6,823 nucleotides of DNA, taken from contig RGOY01000067.1 of assembly GCA_010028225.1 (NCBI GenBank), positions 1 to 6,823 of the forward strand, written 5' to 3'. Of the stretch, positions 1 through 5,571 are shown one piece after another (the stretch's first letter is position 1; each line of letters starts with the position of its first letter). The translations under genes were made by a program, and so were the position numbers. Below the pieces are notes generated by a model. That model saw nothing but the letters and a program-made list of their open reading frames with translations, searched no databases and was not told the origin of the DNA. The DNA comes from Actinomycetota bacterium. GTDB lineage: Bacteria > Actinomycetota > Actinomycetes > Nanopelagicales > Nanopelagicaceae.

Positions 1-1
1 C

Positions 2-436
2 ATGCGCCCGACACCGTTCGTCATCGCACTTGCACTTGCATTCGCAGCGATTACGGGAGTCTCCGCCTCAGCAAACACCGATAAAGAGGCACGTAAGGCG
101 GCTAATGAAGCGAAGGTTGCAGAATACAAAGCGGCTGTTGAGAAGTACAAGGCTGCACTTGAAGTTTTTAAGAGTGAGATGCAGACCTGGAAGAGCGCTC
201 GTCAGAGTGCAACTGCAGAGGTAAAGGCAGCGAGCGAAGTTCTCAAAGCAGCTCTTGCCACTGCGACCACGACTGAAGCGAAGAAGGCAGCGAAGGAAGC
301 TTTTGCTGCAGCTCGAAAGAGTGCTCTCGCAAAAGTTCCTGCAAAGCCAACTGCTCCAGCAAAACCTGCCAAACTTGAGCGACCAGCACCAAAAGCATCA
401 AAGTCGCCAAGCTCAGAGAGCGGCTCCAACGGTTAA
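2..436 (+). CDS. Exported Ala/Lys-rich helical protein, function unknown
   Basis: The predicted protein has 144 residues. Residues 1-24 look like a signal peptide: a short basic start (MRP), a hydrophobic Ala/Leu/Ile core, and SASA before Asn25 as a probable signal peptidase I site. Residues 25-110 are almost entirely Ala, Lys, Glu and polar residues, with several KAA/AEVKAA-type units, and should form long charged helices or a coiled coil. Residues 113-144 are a Pro/Ala/Lys then Ser/Gly-rich tail likely to be disordered. No enzymatic motif is visible. The protein is probably secreted or wall-associated. The ATG lies at the window edge, so its ribosome binding site cannot be judged and a start further upstream is possible, although the signal peptide starts naturally here. 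A strong terminator follows 22 bp after the stop, so this is the last gene of its transcript. I do not recognise a named family. Confidence 0.75.
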   Translation: MRPTPFVIALALAFAAITGVSASANTDKEARKAANEAKVAEYKAAVEKYKAALEVFKSEMQTWKSARQSATAEVKAASEVLKAALATATTTEAKKAAKEAFAAARKSALAKVPAKPTAPAKPAKLERPAPKASKSPSSESGSNG

Positions 437-458
437 CTGATAGAAGTGATTCTTAGAG

Positions 459-503
459 GCTAAAGCCCCGACTAGGTGTTTCTACTCGGGGCTTTAGCTT
501 TTT
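459..503 (+). terminator. Rho-independent terminator after the Ala/Lys-rich gene
   Basis: A perfect 13-bp stem pairs 459-471 (GCTAAAGCCCCGA) with 486-498, around a 14-nt loop. It is followed at once by five T (499-503), then CG and TTT. On the opposite strand no T-run follows the stem, so it acts on the plus strand and closes the gene ending at 436. Confidence 0.93.
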
Positions 504-513
504 CGTTTAGTAA

Positions 514-566
514 GCGGGCATGGCGGGTGCGCCTGGTAAGTGCGCCTAGCCAGTACGCCTGGCGGC
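514..566. repeat. 13-bp periodic direct repeat between the two secreted-protein genes
   Basis: Three good copies of the core GTGCGCCTGG occur at 527-536, 540-549 (one change, CTAG) and 553-562 (one change, GTAC). All are exactly 13 bp apart, separated by TAA, CCA and CGG. A weaker fourth copy at 514-523 matches 7 of 10 positions. The period is not a multiple of three and the array lies upstream of the chosen start at 630, so it is not coding. It may be an operator for the downstream gene or a replication-slippage array. Confidence 0.6.
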
Positions 567-596
567 CAAGTACTACATTCACGCCTCTTTGCGAGA

Positions 597-602
597 TATA
601 GT
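597..602 (+). promoter_or_regulatory. Possible -10 box of the secreted-protein gene at 630
   Basis: TATAGT lies 27 bp upstream of the ATG at 630, which would give a short leader containing the GGAG at 621-624. No convincing -35 hexamer is visible 16-18 bp further up, so the call rests on one hexamer. The terminator at 459-503 implies that a promoter is needed somewhere in 504-620. Confidence 0.35.
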
Positions 603-629
603 TTGCTCGAAGCAAGTGATGGAGATTTC

Positions 630-1478
630 ATGAAGATTTCGCTGAAGTCCAGAATCAGTAAAAAAGTTATTGTGGCAGTCTCCTCATTTTCACTTTCGCT
701 CGTGACATTCCTTCCATCTGCATCGGCAAATCAGACTCCCACTTTGCCTCAGCTCCCAGGTGGCATTGCTTCACTACCCGGTGCAATCGCTTCTCTTCCT
801 GGAATAGCAAGTGCGTTACCCGGTGCTGCGAGTGCATTGCCTGGGGGCAACACCGCAACATCAGGTGGCACGACAACAGGCGGCACAACAACAGGCGGCG
901 CAACAACAATGGGAAACGCCATCACTTTGACTGAAGATCAGATTAAGAGTCTTCCTGAAGAACAACAGAAGTTAGTTCGCGAAGCTTTAGAGAAGGCCAA
1001 GGCTGCAGCAGGAGCCGCTCCATCGGGCGACGGAACTCGAACTGTTGACCTAGGTGCAATCGCTAGTCAGGCTCAAGGTTTAATTTCATCGCTCTTGAAG
1101 CAGTTGACGCCCGAACAACAGAAAATGTTGGAAGATGCTCAGAAGTCAGGAAAATTGCCAGAAGGTTTTGCTGAAATGTTGTTGAAAGGCGCTGTTGATC
1201 CTGCAATCGTCGCGAAATTAACTCCGGAGCAACGAGATGCGCTCCAGAAAGTGATCGCCTCGGGCGAGCTATCGGCAGAGGCGATCAAAGACCTTATTGG
1301 TGAAGTCGATGTTGCGACAGTCAAAGAGGTTGCAAAGTCTGTTGTAGAGAACAAGCCGATTGATATCAATAAAGTCAAGAGCGTCGTCACGAAAGTCGCG
1401 AAACTTGTTTGCACTAATGGAAAGAAAAAGATTACGGTCAATGCAAAGCGCTGTCCGGCTGGGTTTAAGAAAGGCTAG
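630..1478 (+). CDS. Secreted repeat protein with two-cysteine tail, function unknown
   Basis: The open frame extends back to 540, but ATG 630 is preferred: GGAG (621-624) lies 5 nt upstream, and the protein then begins with a normal signal peptide, basic MKISLKSRISKK, a hydrophobic core, and SASA before Asn34. The mature part of the 282-residue protein has four blocks. Residues 39-72 are Leu-Pro-Gly/Ala-Ser repeats. Residues 78-93 are a Gly/Thr linker from a 15-bp DNA repeat. Residues 99-245 are mostly helical, with LTEDQ, LTPEQQ and LTPEQR starting related segments at 100, 159 and 197. Residues 255-282 are a basic tail with Cys261 and Cys275 ending CPAGFKKG. From memory, similar short two-cysteine tails close many secreted proteins of Nanopelagicales; this is recall, not a search. 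It is probably an extracellular or wall-associated protein. No enzyme motif is seen. It converges on the membrane-protein gene at 1521. Confidence 0.82.
   Translation: MKISLKSRISKKVIVAVSSFSLSLVTFLPSASANQTPTLPQLPGGIASLPGAIASLPGIASALPGAASALPGGNTATSGGTTTGGTTTGGATTMGNAITLTEDQIKSLPEEQQKLVREALEKAKAAAGAAPSGDGTRTVDLGAIASQAQGLISSLLKQLTPEQQKMLEDAQKSGKLPEGFAEMLLKGAVDPAIVAKLTPEQRDALQKVIASGELSAEAIKDLIGEVDVATVKEVAKSVVENKPIDINKVKSVVTKVAKLVCTNGKKKITVNAKRCPAGFKKG
747..911 (+). repeat. Coding low-complexity repeats (LPG units and 15-bp Gly-Thr units)
   Basis: Inside the secreted-protein gene, 747-848 encodes five imperfect Leu-Pro-Gly units separated by Ala/Ile/Ser-rich stretches. At 867-881, 882-896 and 897-911 lie three 15-bp units starting GGC(A/G)C and encoding Gly-Thr/Ala-Thr-Thr. 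The second region is a near-perfect DNA tandem repeat, so copy number may vary between strains. At the protein level it should be a flexible linker between the signal peptide and the helical region. Confidence 0.7.
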
Positions 1479-1520
1479 TCGCTTACCTTATTCCGTATTG
1501 TAATGTGCGATTCCCGGAAT

Positions 1521-1904
1521 TTATCTCTGAGGAATTGCGAGAAATGCGCTAACTAAAGCTGGCAAAGCGATTGCTCCAAGAAGTAAAGCAATAATCATTT
1601 GATCGCTTGTCCAAAGATAGTAAGCAACAGGCAAGGCAATGAGGTTTGCAATAACCACTGGCGCACGTCCCCAGTTCTTTCTTCGTTTCAATCCCATTCC
1701 AGCAACAATCAAGCCAATCGACCCAAGTGCAGCAAAGGCAATCTCTGCGAGCCACGCGCTGGGTTCCTCGACATCAGAGAAAAATGAATTCAAGACAAGA
1801 AACAGGCCAAGTCCTGCAACTATGAGACCTTCAAGAATTGCAAGACCAGAGGCAAGTCGATAGAGCCAGTCTGGACTTGAGTTCGTCTCTCTCGCGTCTG
1901 ACAT
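1521..1904 (-). CDS. Four-helix integral membrane protein, conserved actinobacterial hypothetical
   Basis: This 127-residue protein has four predicted membrane segments at about residues 18-40, 51-72, 80-98 and 101-123, with a short polar N-terminus (MSDARETNSS) and almost no soluble part. The basic loop between helices 2 and 3 (KRRKNWGRAP) followed by a Leu/Ile/Pro-rich helix resembles a widespread actinobacterial hypothetical membrane protein with R-R-x-W-x-R-x-P at this point. No transport or catalytic residues can be assigned. The ATG at 1904-1902 has no Shine-Dalgarno, but TAGATT lies 6 nt upstream on the minus strand, which suggests a leaderless transcript. The gene is divergent from the GGDEF-like gene and convergent with the secreted-protein gene. 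It therefore forms its own transcription unit and is not clearly part of the pilus cluster. Confidence 0.82.
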   Translation of the reverse strand: MSDARETNSSPDWLYRLASGLAILEGLIVAGLGLFLVLNSFFSDVEEPSAWLAEIAFAALGSIGLIVAGMGLKRRKNWGRAPVVIANLIALPVAYYLWTSDQMIIALLLGAIALPALVSAFLAIPQR

Positions 1905-1910
1905 GGCACG

Positions 1911-1916
1911 AATCTA
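1911..1916 (-). promoter_or_regulatory. Leaderless-type -10 box for the membrane-protein gene
   Basis: On the minus strand TAGATT (TANNNT pattern) is followed by exactly 6 nt (CGTGCC) and then the ATG at 1904, so transcription would begin at or next to the start codon. No Shine-Dalgarno is present to compete with this reading. No good -35 hexamer is visible. Confidence 0.4.
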
Positions 1917-1950
1917 CTACGCACCCCTATCCACCACGTTTCTAGACAAG

Positions 1951-1956
1951 TACGCT
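1951..1956 (+). promoter_or_regulatory. Leaderless-type -10 box for the GGDEF-like gene
   Basis: TACGCT (TANNNT pattern) is followed by 7 nt and then GTG 1964. The 59-bp divergent spacer 1905-1963 would thus hold two back-to-back promoters whose -10 boxes are 34 bp apart. There is no purine-rich ribosome binding site before the GTG and no clear -35. Confidence 0.35.
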
Positions 1957-1963
1957 CCAATCC

Positions 1964-2617
1964 GTGAGTGATCAATCAGATGTCGATGACACTTCACCCG
2001 AAGTAGATTTTGCAAATGATGGTCGGGTAGATCGCCTGACCGGCCTCGATGCAGCTGAGATCTTCTACCTCATGCTAAGCAAGGAGTTCGCATCGGCAGA
2101 TAGAAGGATGAATCAAGCGATTTTTCTCATCACTTTTACTTTGCGGAGTCAAGCTTCGGCAGCAGCAATCGCCACACAGCTCATTGCCCTTTCTCAGATA
2201 CTACGACGAGCAACTCGTAGCGAGGAACTTTTGACGCGCTTAGGGAAAATGACTTTTGTGGTGGCTTTGGGAGTTGACCTGGAGTCAACGCCCGAGTCAA
2301 CGTCCACTTCACGAGTTGATTCAGAGCTCACGACAGAGCTCGTGTCAGAGGATGCCTCACCAGAAGAAATAGGTGACTCTCAATCGAACGTCAAACTTAA
2401 GTATGCGGCGATTGTTAAGCGCTATTCAAATCAAGTCAAGGAGTTTCTAGATTTGGGTACCTCTCCGATGCTCAACGCTTCCACTCCTGGGGATGCAAAC
2501 TTCCATACCAGAGTTGGTGCAGGAGTTGGACAAGAACACAGTTATGTGGATATCAAAGGGTTCGAGCGTGTTGCTGGGGAAACTCTCCTCGACTTCCTTG
2601 AGCGAGCAGAAGTCTAG
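1964..2617 (+). CDS. Degenerate GGDEF-domain protein, probably enzymatically inactive
   Basis: The 217-residue protein has no signal peptide or membrane segment. Residues 23-28 (DRLTGL) match the DxLTGL opening of GGDEF domains. Residues 52-60 fill the first core strand, but the Mg-binding Asp is replaced (FLITFTL). Residues 84-98 align without gaps with the inhibitory-site to active-site stretch of GGDEF proteins such as PleD: R85-S-E-E88 stands where R-x-x-D would be, and G94-K-M-T-F98 where GG(D/E)EF would be. After an acidic Ser/Thr-rich insertion (about 106-143), residues 184-190 (VGAGVGQ) and 205-216 (GETLLDFLERAE) resemble the closing SIGVA strand and ALLxxAD helix. It should therefore fold like a diguanylate cyclase but not make c-di-GMP. 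Acting as a binding or scaffold protein is an inference. GTG 1964 is the likely leaderless start. It lies 180 bp upstream of tadA on the same strand; a role in pilus control is possible but not shown. Confidence 0.68.
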   Translation: MSDQSDVDDTSPEVDFANDGRVDRLTGLDAAEIFYLMLSKEFASADRRMNQAIFLITFTLRSQASAAAIATQLIALSQILRRATRSEELLTRLGKMTFVVALGVDLESTPESTSTSRVDSELTTELVSEDASPEEIGDSQSNVKLKYAAIVKRYSNQVKEFLDLGTSPMLNASTPGDANFHTRVGAGVGQEHSYVDIKGFERVAGETLLDFLERAEV

Positions 2618-2630
2618 ATTTCGGTTCCAG

Positions 2631-2651
2631 AACGCAGAACGCAGAACGCAG
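2631..2651. repeat. Three perfect 7-bp repeats (AACGCAG) in the 2618-2797 spacer
   Basis: AACGCAG occurs at 2631-2637, 2638-2644 and 2645-2651 without a mismatch, starting 14 bp after the stop of the GGDEF-like gene. The surrounding 180-bp spacer also holds a weak hairpin (GTTTC 2658-2662 with GAAAC 2673-2677, no T-run), an inverted repeat TCCACAG 2714-2720 / CTGTGGA 2749-2755, and the presumed tadA promoter. I see no gene in it. Confidence 0.75.
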
Positions 2652-2785
2652 TACCTGGTTTCTTGGTAAATCGAAACGGCTGATATTCAACTGAAGCACT
2701 CGGCACTCAACTCTCCACAGTTAATCCTGGCGAGTGACTCCTGTTCGGCTGTGGATATCGGAGATAGTAAACAACTCAAGACCTT

Positions 2786-2791
2786 TATCGT
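2786..2791 (+). promoter_or_regulatory. Leaderless-type -10 box for tadA
   Basis: TATCGT is followed by exactly 6 nt (GCGCCA) and then the ATG at 2798. This is the same geometry as in front of the membrane-protein gene. There is no Shine-Dalgarno before this ATG, and a stop at 2768-2770 limits how far upstream the frame can start. No good -35 is seen. It would be the main promoter of the pilus operon. Confidence 0.42.
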
Positions 2792-2797
2792 GCGCCA

Positions 2798-4171
2798 ATG
2801 TCGTTACTTCCTGATACGTGGTGGGCGAGAAGAAACAGTCGCGCCGATAGAGAACCGGTTGATTCCAGCAGTCAAGGATCATCTTTCTCCCCATATTTGG
2901 TCTCGCCCTCGACCCCTGCATCACCCATGCCGTCAGTTTCAAGCGGCTACGTGACCTCATTCCCACCAGTCACCCCACTACCTTCGGTACATCCAGCCAA
3001 TCCAATTAATCCAATAAACCCAATAAATCCATCACACTGGTTTTCAACCACAGCTCCATCAAGTGGAGCGAGTAGAAATAATCAAGAACTCTTCCAGCCT
3101 CCCGTTCTGCCCATCAACGGTGTTGAGAGGAGGTCTTCTCTTCACTCCGCCGGGATGGACTTCGGTGCAATTCACAATCTGATGATTGACCCGACAGTTG
3201 AAGAGATTTGGATCAACTCCCCTCAAAAAGTCTTCATTTCACGCTTTGGCAGGAGTGAGTTAACCAATGTCTTGATGTCACCAGAACTCGTTGAAAATCT
3301 GGTTGAACGATGCCTGATGTGGGGAGGAAGAAGGCTTGATCGCTCCCACCCATTCGTCGATGCACGCCTGCCTGATGGGAGTCGACTACACGTCGCGATT
3401 CCCGATGTGACTGCGGAGCACTGGTCGGTGAACATTCGAAAGCATCTGATGAGTGGGAAAAGTCTTGAAGATCTCTCACGGATGGGTTCCTTTCCGACTA
3501 ACGTGGCAGGGAAGTTGACTGACATTGTTGCAAGTCGAAAGAACATATTAGTAAGTGGTTCCACGCAAGCAGGTAAGACGACCCTGCTTAACGCACTGAT
3601 TGCTGAGATTCCGCAGTACGAACGAGTGATAACAATCGAAGAGGTCTTTGAACTTCGCTGTGTACTGCCGGATGTGGTCTCTTTACAGACACGAAGCGCA
3701 ACTCTCGAGGGCACGGGAGAGATAACCCTGCGTGATCTGATCAAAGAGTCACTGCGCATGCGACCATCGAGGTTGGTGGTCGGTGAAATTCGCGAGGCAG
3801 AATCGCTCGATCTTCTGATCGCTCTGAATTCTGGGATTCCGGGCATGGCAACAATCCATGGCAATTCTGCTCGCGATGCAGTTCGAAAGCTTCAAACCCT
3901 TCCGCTTCTGGCAGGGGAAAATATTTCATCGGAATTCATTGCCCCGACTGTTGCTCGTTCGATTGATTATGTGATTCATGTGGGAATTGACTCCAGGACT
4001 GGGGAGCGAAGACTTCGTGAGATCAGCGAAGTAACTGGACGGCTTGAAGGTAACGTCATCGAGATGCACCAGATTTATCAAATTGATGAAAATCCCGAGC
4101 ACTTAACTGATGAGTTTCGTGATCAACATCCTGACAGTCACTTTGATCGAAATCGGCGAACTGGTCAATGA
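2798..4171 (+). CDS. tadA: TadA/CpaF-family secretion ATPase of a Tad pilus
   Basis: This is the cytoplasmic hexameric ATPase that powers pilin assembly through TadB/TadC. The conserved region starts near residue 119 with DPTVEEIWINSP and the FVDARLPDGSRLHV stretch (186-199). The Walker A loop is GSTQAGKTT (254-262), followed by TIEE (279-282) as the acidic Asp box, Walker B SRLVVGEIRE (324-333) and the His box GMATIHGNSARDAV (349-362). TLPLLAGENIS (367-377) and the TQAGKTT form of the P-loop are typical of the actinobacterial branch. All catalytic motifs are intact in the 457-residue protein. The first ~118 residues are unusual: Ser/Pro-rich, with a triple PIN repeat, where relatives have a short helical domain. 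ATG 2798 is the only upstream ATG in frame after the stop at 2768 and fits a leaderless promoter. ATG 2927 or 3155 would remove part or all of the odd segment but have no better signals. The stop overlaps the next ATG (ATGA, 4168-4171). Confidence 0.92.
   Translation: MSLLPDTWWARRNSRADREPVDSSSQGSSFSPYLVSPSTPASPMPSVSSGYVTSFPPVTPLPSVHPANPINPINPINPSHWFSTTAPSSGASRNNQELFQPPVLPINGVERRSSLHSAGMDFGAIHNLMIDPTVEEIWINSPQKVFISRFGRSELTNVLMSPELVENLVERCLMWGGRRLDRSHPFVDARLPDGSRLHVAIPDVTAEHWSVNIRKHLMSGKSLEDLSRMGSFPTNVAGKLTDIVASRKNILVSGSTQAGKTTLLNALIAEIPQYERVITIEEVFELRCVLPDVVSLQTRSATLEGTGEITLRDLIKESLRMRPSRLVVGEIREAESLDLLIALNSGIPGMATIHGNSARDAVRKLQTLPLLAGENISSEFIAPTVARSIDYVIHVGIDSRTGERRLREISEVTGRLEGNVIEMHQIYQIDENPEHLTDEFRDQHPDSHFDRNRRTGQ
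2999..3031 (+). repeat. 9-bp tandem repeat encoding Asn-Pro-Ile units in TadA
   Basis: The units AATCCAATT (2999-3007), AATCCAATA (3008-3016) and AACCCAATA (3017-3025), followed by AATCCA, encode NPI three times and a final NP. The array lies in the Pro/Ser-rich N-terminal extension and is probably a flexible linker. The 9-bp unit keeps the frame, so length changes would be tolerated. Confidence 0.8.
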
Positions 4172-4254
4172 AAAACTTGCACAATCTCGTCGCATTCAAA
4201 TTATGGCAATACCTAGCCCTCAAGAGAGCGAGATGGTTGGCCGATGGTCATTGA
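4168..4254 (+). pseudogene. 28-codon ORF carrying the displaced 5' end of tadB
   Basis: The ATG overlaps the tadA stop as ATGA, the usual arrangement for a coupled next gene. The frame reads 28 codons to TGA 4252-4254. Its end, ALKRARWLADGH, looks like the amphipathic segment with a conserved Trp that precedes the first GspF helix in actinobacterial TadB, yet the TadB frame opens only at ATG 4244. Ignoring one G in the GG at 4246-4247 joins the two frames as RWLAD-VIDHLISGVNSG, which reads smoothly. I therefore see it as the true start of tadB separated by a +1 frame change: a mutation, a sequence error or a recoding site. Alternatively it is a leader ORF whose translation couples tadA to tadB, as the 11-bp overlap would allow reinitiation. 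Even joined, the protein would lack the two N-terminal membrane helices of longer TadB proteins. Confidence 0.55.
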
Positions 4255-4771
4255 TCATCTAATTTCCGGTGTTAACTCAGGTGTATCACTACAGCAAACC
4301 TTGAGTGATCTCGCTACTCGAGGACCAGAACAATTTCGCACTCGATTTGAGAAAATCTCTTCGAAGATACGCTCTGGCGAATCTTTCACCGAAGTCATGA
4401 GATCTGCGCGAAGTGAGTTCCATACGGCCGCAGCGGATCAAGTTATTGGAGTTCTTGCTCTTGCCAGAGTCACGGGAAGCTCTGACGTTGGTCCGATTCT
4501 GCGCACTTTAGGCGAGTTTCTCAGAGAAGATAATTCTCTACGTGCGGAGATCGAAGCAAGACATGGCTGGGTTCGATCATCAGCATCTCTCGCTGCAATC
4601 GCGCCATGGCTACTCCTTTTGATTTTGGCGAGTCAACCCTCGACCCGCGCTGCTTTTTCCACGGAGACGGGGATTTACATTCTTGGACTTGGGTTTGTTC
4701 TCACCGCAATCGCCTATATGTGGATGAATCTTGCTGGACGCCTACCCGAAGTACCTCGTGCGCTCGCTTGA
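4244..4771 (+). CDS. tadB: TadB-like pilus platform protein (GspF/T2SSF domain), short at N-terminus
   Basis: TadB is an inner-membrane platform subunit working with TadC and the TadA ATPase. The 175-residue product contains one GspF-type cytoplasmic helical domain (about 4-110, with ISGVNSGVSLQQTL near the start and VIGVLALARVTGSSDVGPIL in the second half). Two membrane helices follow at about 113-129 and 143-160. The stretch APWLLLLILASQPS and the ending AGRLPEVPRA are as in actinobacterial TadB. Relatives are usually longer, with two extra N-terminal helices absent here. The frame cannot extend past the TAG at 4214-4216, and ATG 4244 has only a weak purine-rich region upstream (GAGATGG, 4230-4236). 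The preceding bases in another frame encode what looks like the missing first helix (see 4168-4254), so the gene is probably frameshifted. The 3' end overlaps the proposed tadC start. Confidence 0.83.
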   Translation: MVIDHLISGVNSGVSLQQTLSDLATRGPEQFRTRFEKISSKIRSGESFTEVMRSARSEFHTAAADQVIGVLALARVTGSSDVGPILRTLGEFLREDNSLRAEIEARHGWVRSSASLAAIAPWLLLLILASQPSTRAAFSTETGIYILGLGFVLTAIAYMWMNLAGRLPEVPRALA

Positions 4772-5561
4772 TTTTGTGCCCGCTTCGCTCGTAGAGAGTG
4801 AGAGCACGATTCTTGCGACTTTGATCGTGATACCGCTTCTTCTTTTGGGAGCCGATTACCTCCTTGATGACGCCATCGGGATTGGCGATGAATTGAGGAG
4901 AAAGCCGCACTTCAGGTCATTAATTTTTCTTGGACTTACTCTGCATGTACTAGTAGTTATTGGTGCCAGTGTTGGAGCAGATGCCTATCAAGAACTCTTG
5001 GGGCAAATTGTGAGAAACCTCTTCTTTTCAATGGTCATTTTGATCGTAGCTTTTGCGACAGCCAAAGTGCTTCTTAAGAAGAGGTTTGAGTGGGTTCGCA
5101 AAGCAGAGATTGAGAGAATTGAGTTGGAGCTACCGCAGTATTTGGAGATGTTCCATATCCTGATTTCATCAGGGATGAGTGTTTTAAGTGCTATGAAAAA
5201 TCTCTCTCAGGGAAAGTCAAAATCTCCGACTCGAAGCATTATTGCCAGAGTTATTGCCTCTGTAGAGAGTGGCCGTTCGGTCGAGCGCGCGATGGATGAC
5301 GCCATCATTCCAGTTGGGTCTGATCAACTTCGCCGATTTAGTGATGCGGTAATAGTCGGTATGGAGCGAGGAAGCTCTATGGGGCAGTCGCTTCGCTCTC
5401 TTATTGCAGAGAGTCGAAATCAGAGCAAGATTCTTTTACTTCGTCGTGCTGGCAAAGCGGAGATTGCACTTCTCATCCCAGTCGTCTTTTTAATTCTGCC
5501 GATCTCAATTCTCTTCGCGCTCTGGCCCTCGTACAGCAATCTAGTCTCGATTCTGGGTTAG
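4731..5561 (+). CDS. tadC: TadC-like pilus platform protein (GspF/T2SSF domain)
   Basis: This is the second membrane platform subunit of the Tad machine. The 276-residue product has membrane segments at about 27-45, 64-84, 97-115 and 245-264. A cytoplasmic GspF domain between them begins ELPQYLEMFHILISSGMSVL (132-151), and DQLRRFSDAVIVGMERGSSM (198-217) is its second half. The C-terminal helix reads IPVVFLILPISILFAL, the strongly conserved PVVFLILP signature of actinobacterial TadC. No ATG occurs near the 5' end, so the start must be a rare codon. TTG 4731 has GGA six nt upstream and overlaps tadB by 41 bp. GTG 4758 overlaps by 14 bp. GTG 4776 lies 4 bp after the tadB stop. None changes the membrane topology. 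The gene is translationally close to tadB and followed after 10 bp by the Flp-like gene. Confidence 0.87.
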   Translation: MLDAYPKYLVRSLDFVPASLVESESTILATLIVIPLLLLGADYLLDDAIGIGDELRRKPHFRSLIFLGLTLHVLVVIGASVGADAYQELLGQIVRNLFFSMVILIVAFATAKVLLKKRFEWVRKAEIERIELELPQYLEMFHILISSGMSVLSAMKNLSQGKSKSPTRSIIARVIASVESGRSVERAMDDAIIPVGSDQLRRFSDAVIVGMERGSSMGQSLRSLIAESRNQSKILLLRRAGKAEIALLIPVVFLILPISILFALWPSYSNLVSILG

Positions 5562-5565
5562 GTGG
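5560..5565 (+). promoter_or_regulatory. Ribosome binding site deciding the GTG start at 5572
   Basis: AGGTGG differs from AGGAGG by one base, overlaps the tadC stop codon (5559-5561) and sits 6 nt before GTG 5572. It is the strongest Shine-Dalgarno in the pilus cluster and argues for the long form of the Flp-like protein. Confidence 0.55.
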
Positions 5566-5571
5566 ATAAGA

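Noticed and set aside
514..566. CRISPR-like array
   Set aside because: Units of 10 bp with 3-bp gaps are far too short and have no spacers of usual size; no cas gene is present.
540..629. N-terminal extension of the secreted protein to position 540
   Set aside because: It would bury the signal peptide behind 30 residues and run through the 13-bp repeat; ATG 630 has a good GGAG and a normal signal peptide.
1139..1441. 100-codon minus-strand frame opposite the secreted-protein gene
   Set aside because: The plus-strand gene has a signal peptide, a ribosome binding site and internal protein repeats; the antisense translation is Thr/Ser-rich and featureless.
1490..1520. Possible hairpin ATTCCG / CGGAAT between the convergent genes
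   Set aside because: Only 6 bp with a 19-nt loop and no clear T-run on either strand; too weak to call a terminator.
1639..1863. Plus-strand frames opposite the four-helix membrane protein
   Set aside because: Shadows of a clear minus-strand membrane protein; no start signal and no domain.
2721..2966. 81-codon minus-strand and 67-codon plus-strand (2751-2954) frames over the tadA start
   Set aside because: No recognisable motif, no ribosome binding site, and both overlap the tadA start; neither looks like a CpaE/TadZ remnant.
3223..3864. 213-codon open frame on the minus strand inside tadA
   Set aside because: It lies wholly opposite an intact ATPase with all motifs; the translation is Ser/Arg-rich with no domain, as expected of an antisense shadow.
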